From NCBI GenBank assembly GCA_037074615.1, contig CM073534.1, positions 10,102,861 to 10,166,860 of the forward strand: a stretch of 64,000 nucleotides of DNA, read 5' to 3'. Numbering within the stretch: position 1 is the stretch's first letter; every line of letters starts with the position of its first letter. Of this stretch, positions 26,701 to 36,300 are shown one piece after another. Both the position numbers and the translations under genes were made by a program. The stretch comes from Leucaena leucocephala. Taxonomy: Eukaryota; Streptophyta; Magnoliopsida; Fabales; Fabaceae. The notes under the pieces were generated by a model. That model was given only the letters and a program-made list of their open reading frames with translations. It was not told the origin of the DNA and ran no database searches.

Positions 26701-28152
26701 GGGAATGTCAGGTCCAGCTGGCCCATATTCAAAACCCAGGTTGCTGGCAGTTAATACCCCTTTACCCAAAGCCTTAAAGTTTCCCCTCTACACCATTTAT
26801 TATTTATATTACCTAATTAATATTTATCCCTATTTACTATTTTCACACGAAATATCAACATCCTTTTTATCATATCTCTATTTTTTCTATTTTTCTATTT
26901 ATTGTTTGGATATGTGAAGTCCTCCCCTTACGTAAAAGGGACGACAAAAGTAAATTAGAGCTGTTCTGAATCGATTTTACCCAAAAGAGGGGGAGGGAGG
27001 GAGATCATTTTCCTCATGTCTTACTTATTTATATGTATGTTAAATATAAATATTATTTCAAATGATATCAGTAATATGTTCATAATTTTTCTCTGTATTT
27101 TTTACTGGCTAAATGGATTTAAAAAAATAGTTTACGGGTACCTTGGAAATTATCTTTATTTATTTATTATATACATGTATTAAATATCACAATACATTTG
27201 GGACGCACAGCTTTAAATTACTTATAATAAATGTTTTAAATATCATATTTTTGAGATAGGCTAAGATATTAAAATCGAAAAATTATAAAGGGAAAAAAAG
27301 CTAATGCTTGGGGAAAAAAAACTAATGCTTGGCAATATTGAATTTATGATACAGGTGCATCCCAACTCATATGCGCTTGTAGTGAGCATGGAGAACATCA
27401 CTCTCAACTGGTACTTCGGCAACAACCGCTCTATGTTAGTCTCTAACTGCCTATTCCGTATGGGCGGTGCCGCCATTCTCCTTTCCAACCGCTCCTCTGA
27501 CCGCCGTCGTGCCAAGTATCAGCTTGTACACACCGTCCGCACCCACAAGGGTGCCGATGACCGCTCCTATGGCTGTGTCTTCCACGAAGAAGACAACGCC
27601 AAACACATCGGTGTCGCCCTCTCTAAAGACCTCATGGCCGTCGCGGGCGAAGCCCTCAAGACGAACATCACCACCCTCGGCCCTCTCGTCCTCCCCATGT
27701 CCGAACAACTCCTCTTCTTCGCCACACTTGTCGCTAGAACAGTTTTCAATATGAACAAAATCAATCCCTACATTCCAGACTTCAAGCTCGCTTTCGAGCA
27801 CTTTTGCATTCATGCAGGAGGTAGGGCAGTTCTCGACGAGCTCGAGAAGAATCTAGAACTCTCCGAGTGGCACATGGAACCTTCTAGAATGACACTTTAC
27901 AGGTTTGGAAACACTTCTAGTAGCTCTTTGTGGTATGAACTTGCTTACACAGAAGCTAAAGGAAGGATCAAGAGAGGTGACCGGACATGGCAGATTGCAT
28001 TCGGGTCGGGTTTCAAATGTAATAGTGTAGTGTGGCGTGCATTGAGGACCGTTGATCCTAAGAAAGAGAAGAATCCATGGATGGATGAGATTCATGAGTT
28101 CCCTGTTGAAGTGCCTAGGGTGGCAGCCATTAACAATAATGGCTCATCATGA
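23709..28152 (+). CDS. 3-ketoacyl-CoA synthase, KCS11-like
   Basis: Condensing enzyme of the ER fatty-acid elongase. It joins malonyl-CoA to a long-chain acyl-CoA, the first step of very-long-chain fatty acid synthesis for waxes, suberin and sphingolipids. Exons 23709-24518 and 27355-28152 (GT..AG, phase 0) encode 535 aa, a normal family length. Two hydrophobic segments (about 56-76 and 95-115) fit the family's N-terminal ER anchors. The catalytic residues are intact: Cys255 in GGMGCSAG, His423 in HFCIHAGGR and Asn456 in RFGNTSSSS, with the same 168- and 33-residue spacing as Cys223/His391/Asn424 of FAE1. The Cys...NCSLFNPTPS and GFKCNS blocks are present. Met282 replaces the Thr usual in VVSTEN. 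Exon 1 is rich in C at third codon positions compared with the AT-rich surroundings. Subfamily placement is from remembered similarity. Confidence 0.93.
24659..25817. mobile_element. Large foldback: two head-to-head MITE-family copies in the KCS intron
   Basis: The left arm (about 24659-25138) and right arm (about 25163-25817) are inverted copies with a spacer of about 25 bases. Outer ends are CTTAGTGCATGTTTGG and CCAAACACGCACTAAAG. Inner ends are GCTAATCCAAACAGACCC and TGTTTGGATTAGC. The left arm carries CT-rich and the right arm GA-rich tracts of the 0.5-kb family. The right arm has expanded ATAGATTTTGG-type units (about 25195-25310) and about three tandem 60-bp units near its outer end. 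The whole lies in the intron at 24519-27354. Confidence 0.75.
26560..26780. other. Mixed-composition island within the KCS intron
   Basis: This block stands out from the AT-rich intron. It contains GGGGCCCACA at 26634-26643, a GTGGGCC at 26682-26688, and a perfect inverted repeat CCACAG-GAT-CTGTGG at 26639-26653. GGGCCCAC and GTGGGCC match TCP-factor binding motifs. It could be an intronic enhancer or a former promoter; no coding potential is seen. Confidence 0.4.
27301..27332 (+). promoter_or_regulatory. Duplicated branch-site-like motif before KCS exon 2
   Basis: CTAATGCTTGG occurs twice (27301-27311 and 27322-27332), about 50 and 29 bases upstream of the acceptor AG at 27353-27354. CTAAT fits the plant branch-point consensus CTRAY. 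Confidence 0.35.
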
Positions 28153-28858
28153 GTTACAAAAATAAATGTAAACTGATGAAACTTTTTTTTTCTATTTTAT
28201 TTTTTTAAAAGGAAAGATGAAAATTATGATGATGTTGGGTAGTGAGTGAAAACAGAAGATTTAATTTACTTCCCAAATTTAGCTGTGTTGGATGGTAAAT
28301 TTATTGAAGTTAAATTGGCTTTAATTAATTAGGGGTGCATGTGTTGTATACAATCATCAATTGTTATATTTCAATTGAACATGAGGATTATCCTTCAAAA
28401 GAATATAATTATAGATTTTATTTCAATTGAAATGTTTTTGTTATCTCTAATTAATTTGCATTTGCAAATAATCTATCTCTAATTAATTAATTAATTAAAT
28501 GAGTTAATATAATTAAAATAGAAGTCATTTTTACAAAACTAAACATATATTGTATAAACAACTAAAAATAAATTGTACTCGCTTAAATTTATCTTTGTAA
28601 TTAATAAAATTTTTAAATAAATATTTTTAACTATTTTTTTCTAAAGAAAAGAAACAACAAGTACAATCAATATCAGAAATAGAAAAAGCCATTTTTAGAT
28701 TACCCCCAATTAGATAAAAGAAACCTAGAACCAACACACCGACTTGTTAGTGAAGGGAGGTGAATAAAATGATGTCTAAAACAGACCATATTTGAGGCAA
28801 GCCAAGCAAAATATTTTATGAAATAAGCAACGAAACTCCTCAAAGTGATTTATATTTA
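28153..28858. other. 3' flank of KCS and intergenic AT-rich sequence
   Basis: A probable 3'UTR with T-rich and AT-rich tracts; AATAAATG at 28160-28167 is close to the stop codon. No further gene is seen. Confidence 0.35.
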
Positions 28859-29127
28859 TACTACCTCAGTTTAATATATTACAGGTTGTTAACTAATTCA
28901 CATAAATTAATAAATATTAATTAAATTATTTAATATATTTAAAATTCATAAAATTTACCTATTTTATCTTTATTAAAAAATATAATTTTAAAATATACAT
29001 TTATTAGATGTCACATCTCTTCTATAAAAGGTAAAAGTTAAAAATAATAATTAATTATTTTGTCAATTTCTAGGTCAAAATTTACTTCTCGAAAACTTCT
29101 TATATATTAGAAGAAAGGGCTATGTTT
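28859..29127. mobile_element. Degenerate Stowaway-like MITE
   Basis: The left end (ACTACCTCAGTTTAATATATT) is weakly mirrored by TATATATTAGAAGAAAGG at the right. The core is AT-rich and noncoding. Assignment is tentative. Confidence 0.3.
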
Positions 29128-29742
29128 GAAAGAATTCAATCATAAGTATTGACTAGTTTTCAAGTTGCATATTTAGGATGACAAATAATTAAATATGTAA
29201 TACAATAAAAATATTACTTATTTAATCTTAAATATAAAATTTATTTAAAAAAATAATCTTGATCTTAAATATAAAATAATTTTTTTATATTTATCTACTT
29301 TTTATCAAATTACCCCATATCAATACTCCTCAAATAATAATAAGTAAGAGAGAGTATGAGGGAATTAAAGAAGATAATTAGGATATTTTAGAAAAAAATA
29401 TATATATTAAATTAACTAATTTAACTAATTTTCTTAATATAATCAAATTAATTAAATTTTTTATATTTATGATAGGAGGAGTATTAATTGTGGGGTAAAT
29501 CAATGTATTTAATAGTGTGTAAAAATAGGTGGATTACTTCCGTCAACTAATTAAGCTTAGTTAAAACTTAAACGTAAGCATATATTTGTCTAGGCCGTCT
29601 AGGACATCTGTATTTAATTCATGTTGTGGCCAAAATTGGTAGATTAATTAAGTCAAGTAATGGACTTGTCAACCTTATTAGTTTGATTTGAATAAAATAC
29701 GTTGTGATCATATTTATAAGATAATGAGAGAATATTTATTTT
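29128..29742. other. AT-rich intergenic sequence
   Basis: No gene or well-defined repeat is seen. Confidence 0.3.
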
Positions 29743-29958
29743 AATTCTATTTATAAGGTAAAGAAATTTTTTTATATAAATTTATCATTTTACCTTCATT
29801 TATTATGTTGATTTTATTTACATGTGATATAATATATATAAAATATGGATAAAATTAAAAAGTTATTAAATTTTATAATATAATTAATAAATTTTAAAAT
29901 TTTTTAATCTATATAAAATATATTAAAAATAACTTATAAATAAGATCAAAGAAATAAT
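29743..29958 (+). mobile_element. Stowaway-like MITE, relative of 13483-13694
   Basis: It starts ATTCTATTTATAAGGTAAAG and ends AACTTATAAATAAGATCAAA, an imperfect terminal inverted repeat. The interior shares AAAAAGTTATTRAATTTTA and ATATAAAATATATTAAAAA with the 13.5-kb copy. Confidence 0.5.
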
Positions 29959-30610
29959 ATTATATTTGTCCTTTGAGAATTGGTCCAAGATCAGCATATT
30001 CTCTAATGTTCACAATATCTTACCTAAGAGTATATAATATATTCCTCTCGTGCAAATCTTAATATATGTTATTTTGAATTAATTCAAAAATTCCAATAAA
30101 AACAGTTGAATGATTTCGAATAGGGTTATTTCCCAAGTGCCTCTGGTCCATAGGGTTATTTTTAGAAAAAAATTCTTTAATCTTTAATATAAATAATTTA
30201 AAAATTCATAAATATTATTTATTAATTTTTTTCTAAAATTAATACAAATCAATTAGAAAGTCACTAATACTTAAATGAGGTTCTTCTTAACTAACTTGTA
30301 GAAAAAAAAATACATTAAGGATCAAATCAAAATTTTTAAAAAATGAAGGGACTATATAGTATTATAAAAAAATTTATATTTGAGTACAATTAGATCTAAC
30401 ATAAAGTGTAGGTCCCTAAATGTCAATTTCTCGCATGCACCATGCTTGAACTTGAAATTTGTTTTAAAAAATGTATCAAGTCTCCAATTTCATCTAACTG
30501 AGATCAGAGTATCTTGAATTAGTTGAAAATATTTTATAATAAGAATTAAAGAGAGTAATATTTGTTTCTGAAATTAATTGCCAGCTATTGCAAATTATTA
30601 CTATTATGAA

Positions 30611-30653
30611 ATTATTATTATTATTATTATTATTATTATCATCATTATTATTA
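30611..30653. repeat. TTA trinucleotide microsatellite
   Basis: About ten ATT/TTA units, followed by imperfect ATC-ATT units. Confidence 0.9.
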
Positions 30654-31296
30654 GACAGGTAGCAGTTGTTAGATAGCCGTCCAACTATAGCCATAATGGA
30701 AGCAACAGTAGACACAGATGCTTACATGCTTCAGAGAAATACATTCATTCATTATTATACTAAGAACATTAACTATTATTAATTATCCCTCATAAGATCC
30801 TTTGAATACTCCCCTTTCTTATAAGGTTGCAACTAATAAAATAAGTGCTATAAGGTACTTAATTGATTTTAAGAAATATTAATTATTATTTTTTATATAT
30901 CCCCATATTTAATAAAGATAATAAGAGAAAGAAAAAATTAATATGATGACAAAATTTATTATAGTTAATAAAAATAATATTAAAAATAACTTAAATTTTA
31001 AAATAATTTTAATACTTTTAACTATTTTTTTGGTATATAATATGTGTGCGTGACAGAAAATTAGACAGACTCTAAGTCAACATTGATTATTTATAAAAAT
31101 CTCTGAAAAGGAAATTAGACATAAAAGTAACAAGTGTTTTTATTATATAATATAAATAAATAAGAAGACTATGTACTCGTCTGGTGACCGGAGGAGTAGT
31201 ATTTTTAGTTTGTGAATAATATATTATGATTTTAGACATATTTAACTTGTATTAGGCCTCGTATTATGTTATTTTGTGGTATTATATAATTAAAGT
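30654..31296. other. AT-rich intergenic sequence with a MITE-like remnant
   Basis: The part from about 30800 to 31045 has a CCCCTTTCTTATAAGG start and an interior like the 15.5-kb MITE (AATAATATTAAAAATAACTT), but no clean right end. No gene is seen. Confidence 0.35.
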
Positions 31297-31765
31297 ATGG
31301 TTAATGTGTGTTCAATACCTTAAAATATTTTTTTATAAATATATCTAATATCTTAAAATATTTTATGATTTATCTAGTACCTTAAAATATTTTTTTAGGT
31401 GTATCTAATATTATAAAGTATTTTGTGGCATAATTTTAATTGAAAGTATTAAACTTTTTCAGGAGAAAATTTGCCCTTAAAGTAATTTTTAGAAAAAATT
31501 TTAACCTCAACATTAATTTACAAAAAGTCCATTAAGTGAAGGTGTATTCGGCATTTAAAAATATTTTTTTAGTAACAAATTTAGAGTGTTAGATACACCT
31601 AAAAAATACTTGAATGTGCTTGATGAACAACAAAATATTTTAGGGTGCTTGATATATATAAATAAATATTTTAAGATACTGGATGAATCATAAAATAATT
31701 TAAAGCACTAAATACACATGAAAAAATATTTTAAAATACTGGACATATTTTAAACCATGGTTAAA
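31297..31765. repeat. Foldback with tandemly repeated arms
   Basis: The left arm (about 31297-31440) is built of ACCTTAAAATATTTTTTTA-type units of about 45-50 bp. The right arm (about 31545-31765) is the inverted counterpart (AAAAAATATTTTAAAATACTGG). The spacer of about 100 bp is not repeated. The layout resembles terminal inverted repeats of foldback or Mutator-like elements. No transposase frame is seen. Confidence 0.5.
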
Positions 31766-31951
31766 GTATCTCATTTAGTATTCGGATCAAAATTCTAGTT
31801 CAAAATAATGTTGACATAGATGCAGTTATTATAATTTTTTAATTCAAGATCAATTTCTTCCAATAAAATTTGAAGATTAAATTGAGTTGTACACGTTATC
31901 ATCATGTATAGCCATATCACTTTCTTTTATAAACATTTATATGGAACTACC

Positions 31952-32215
31952 TCATAATCTTAATACTTATTCAATCTTTAATATAAACAAATTAGATAAT
32001 TAATTTTTTATAAATATATAACATATTTCTTAAACTTATTATTTTTTTTAAAATTATTCCTATTAATACTCTCTTAAAAATAATCAAGTAAAAGATAAAG
32101 AGGGGTTAAGAAAAATAATTATAATATTTAAAAAATATATATTATTTTAACTAATTTTTTTATTTTAATCAAATTAATTAAATATATTTTATATTAAAGA
32201 TTGTTACTATATGAG
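31952..32215. mobile_element. Stowaway-like MITE
   Basis: TTCAATCTTTAATATAAAC at the left is mirrored by ATATTAAAGATTGTTAC at the right around an AT-rich core. Confidence 0.4.
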
Positions 32216-33096
32216 TATAAGATATAGTTTATTGTTTAATTTATATTATAAATTAAATTTTATATTAAAGATATGAGGAATTGTGCATTTAGTTCAATTC
32301 CATGCATCACAATTACTTATAACGATGATGCTATTTGCTGATTCAAGGTGTTTGATTGGCACAAAAAGTAATCTAATATGATCTTAATTATTCCTCTAAT
32401 AATTAATATAAGAGTTAATTAATTTTTTTAGGTAAAGTAAAAAAATTAAATATATCAGTTAATTATAACTAATATAAGAGTTTGCTGATAAATTTTAATA
32501 TATTAAGAAGTATAATATAAATTTATCTTAAGACATTAAATTTAATCATAATTAATTAATTTTTTAATTTTTTTTAATCTATCTAAAAAAATGTTAAGAA
32601 AGAAGGAATTGAATATATTAGCACAAACAAAGTAATCTCATAACTTTGATTATTTAATCTGCATTCAAGTTTAAATGAATCTACATATGGACATTTATAC
32701 TTTCCATTAGACCCTCTATTTTTGATCTGGATGGAGTTAGAAAGATCTCTTCACATCTACTTTTATTTTTTATAAATTATAAATTTCATTCCATAATCCA
32801 CATCTATAATTATTATCTTATTACATTACATTCCCCGTATTTTTTGTACAATCGGGTTATAAGAGTATGTGGGGACATTACTATAAATTTTAGACACATT
32901 ATCATAATATATTAACTGAAAGGAAACATATAACCAAATATTAAGCAACAATATTAGAGCATACTCTTCTACATAGATCTGAAAAATTTAATAGTACATG
33001 ACAATATATGGTTCCTAATGACACAATTATCCTTCTAAACATTAAAAAAAAAAAAAACAAAGTTCAGTGTTTAAGCAAAACACTCAAACACTCGGA
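32216..33096. other. AT-rich intergenic sequence
   Basis: A segment at about 32395-32600 resembles the 10.2-kb small MITE (AATATAAGAGTTAATTAATT). The rest shows nothing recognisable. Confidence 0.35.
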
Positions 33097-33112
33097 CGAT
33101 TTTTACACAAAA

Positions 33113-33263
33113 CAACAACAACAATAATAAGCCTTATCCCATTAAATGGGGTCGGTTATATGGATCATACGATGTCATTGTGCTCTGTTAAAAACTAAAT
33201 CTTTGGATAGGTTATTAACCAAGATATCCCGCTCAATTGCGCCATTGTGCTACATGGATCATA
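33113..33263 (-). mobile_element. SINE (Au/TS-like, TTG tail), 151 bp
   Basis: Flanked by a perfect 16-bp target duplication, CGATTTTTACACAAAA, at 33097-33112 and 33264-33279. On the minus strand the element contains GTAGCACAATGG, like a Pol III A-box, then ACCCCATTTAATGGGATAAG, and ends in a run of TTG units. The TTG tail and this 3' hairpin are features of Au/TS-type plant SINEs. It lies about 110 bp after the LFR stop codon, probably in the LFR 3' untranslated region and in the same orientation as LFR. Confidence 0.8.
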
Positions 33264-33373
33264 CGATTTTTACACAAAAGACACGGAAAAATTTTACATT
33301 TAGAAACCATACATGTTAGAGAAGCCAGAGCCATGTCATCTCAGATCAACACTTGACACTGTTCAAAGTTTAC

Positions 33374-36300
33374 TTACATACCCCAAATGCCACGAGCTGA
33401 CGCAATTTTGTTGCTTGGTCTGGAAGTTAGTTCATAGAGTATCCTAGCAAATGTATCCGAATATCTGCCATCTGTGAAAAGAACCTCTGCAAAAGCATTC
33501 TCATAAGCAAGCAACGAAGTTCTGTTTTGAGGCTCAGAAACTAGGCTCTCCAATATCATGGCGGCTTTCCGGCAAACTTCCGGAACAGGGTGTGGGGTCT
33601 TTATCACTTTAAGCAACCGATCTATGGCCCTGGATCCACAGATTCTTTACTAGTTAATCGACAAATTCCTTTATGGCAGTTTAAAAAACAGATCGCATCA
33701 ACATGTTTTATCTTTCCACAGAACCACAGATTCTTATCCTATGTTTAAATGGTGCGCAAAGTAGGAGAGAAAACTAGAGGGAAAACAGACTTTCCCTTGT
33801 TTGGATGGCAAGAGAAAATAAGAAGGAAAGAAAATTGGAGGAGAAAAATAGGGCATGAAGCATACATGGTTTCCCCATTTAGTTTTTTTTTTGTAAATAA
33901 GTGGACAGAAACTTTTCTTTTCTCTCTCTGTTTTCTCTTGATTATCCCAACATACAGAAAATATTTAGGAGAATTATTACGAGATATCAAGGAATGAATG
34001 TAATTAACCAATTGTCCCAGAATAAATTAGTAACAATAGACCTGTTTCTATTTCTAGTATCAGAATTTGTCATTATATGATGCTTACTTATTACGAGACC
34101 TTTTGGTACTTACATCCCTTTCTTGATACCTTAGTAATTTTCCAAAATATTTTCCCTCCACTTTTCCCTCCATTTTCTCTCCGCATCCAAACAAAGCATT
34201 AAGGAAAAAACAAAAGGGAAGAAAGAGATCACCATCTCTCGCTTGCAATCTTCAACCTACAGTCCATATTGACCTCAGCAAGGTTATAGAGTGCACCTAC
34301 AGCAGCTGCCTGTGCATCTAATGCTGGTTGGCTGATAAGATCGACTAAACGTTTGTGGATCTGCAGCGACGACAAGTGTCCATTATATTTTTGGTCACAT
34401 ACAAGAGATTAAAGGCTCGTGAGTGAACATTGAAGAATTTTTAACCTGAGGAAAGAAAGGAAGCAGGAAAGGCTCATTGTCAGGATTGATGATCAAACGC
34501 CCAAGTAATTCAGCAGCAGCACAATGCCATGCTTTGACTGTAGATTCCAACATACCCATGATGGCTTGCACGGCGCGTTTCTCTCTGTCAGAAATAATGA
34601 TTTTATCAATCAGAATTGTGACATCGTGCACAAAAACAACAGTAAAAAGTGGTTAAATCACTTACGTTATTTTGATAAATGATGGCTTGGATGATCTAAA
34701 TATTCGAAGATCTAATAGTGGAGCCAAGTTAACAATTGTCTCTAGCGCATTTGTGACAAGTTCTTCATCCTCTATCAACATCATGAAATTTTTAGTTCAC
34801 AAAATAATTTCAAATGTTTATAAATAATTGATAATAAAGCACGAAAAAGAGGCATCAAAAGTGGAGTTCACATTAGTCCCATGATATTGTAAGTTAATTT
34901 TTCCTACTTTATGTAGTTCTTTCTTTTTAAATCTGGACTGTTGTACATCCTAAATTCACAGAACTCTGACACCCAATAAGCCGAAAAAACTAAAAACTTC
35001 TTTATCTTGCAGTCCTCAGCCTTTTTAGTTCTGTGAAAAACTAGAAAGATGAATGGATTACGAGTTTACAGTGTCTATGATCATTTGCAATTGCAATAAC
35101 AAATACACCTAGAGGTTTAAAACTGAAAAGTAACGAAACTTATTCACATATTCCTATAGTCATCTGAGTTATAGTTACAATTTAATGATTGTTGACAATA
35201 GTATTCAAGTGGTCGAGAATGTATGCCTCTCTCAATTGATGTGATGATTTTCAAGACTAGGTGCAATGATAGATTCTTTCAGATTCATGCCAAACCTAAA
35301 ACCCCCATTACATCCTAATAATCTATTAGTTCCTGCTTTCCAAGTACTGCCACTTCTTATCAGCCAAGATTAAAATGAACATTTGCACTTCACATAAGTT
35401 TCTTACTCCCAGTAAAGAATCAATTACAACTAATTATTATTGTCCAAACTTAAAATCAAATGCATACACATGAAAATCATCCACAGATTAGGGCCTCTTC
35501 TCAGCTACTATAAAATACATCATATCCAAGCTCGCTATGTGCCACTGATGGAACATTAAAGACCACATCACCCAAGCTTTCGAGAGGCTGGGGCCACTCC
35601 ACACATTCACTCACTTACAGATTGCTTAACCCTTCAATAAACCCTCCTTTACTATGTATATTTATCCCCTATCATCCCCTTCCCTATCTCTCCTACACCT
35701 TACGGCCATCAATTAGTGACATACTTCGCCCATTGGTTATAGGTCCATAAGCCACCAATCAATTATACTTATCACGTTCAATTTTATTCCTCGAGGATTT
35801 TAAGTTCCAAGCATTTAGTCACCAAACAATTTTGAAGTTTCTAAAAATGTACAAAAAGCATACACAATTTTATCACCCTGTCCAGAAACCCATATATTAA
35901 GTCGACTTAGTATTCCTAAACAAATAGCTAAGCAATTCATAAGTCTTTTTTAAATAATAGTAATAGTTATAAACACAAATGTAATATAATTACAATTACT
36001 ACTACTACTATATCATATACACCTTTCCAAAGTGCCTGTAGTTTATCACAAGGAAGGCCCCTAGCAAACAAAAGAAGCTAACAGCAAAGTGGCAAATGCT
36101 CACAACAGTTCCTGACGTTTGACTGACCCAATCAGTAATTTCAGTCAAACTGAAGAAATATCCTATTTTAATCAGACACAGAAGTTCAAATCCAATGCAA
36201 CCATCTTGTCTCTGAATTTGGTTTACTTTTCAAATATATCATAATCTATCACATAAAAATTTATCTGACCAAGTCCAAATTAGGATATCTGAAATTTTTA

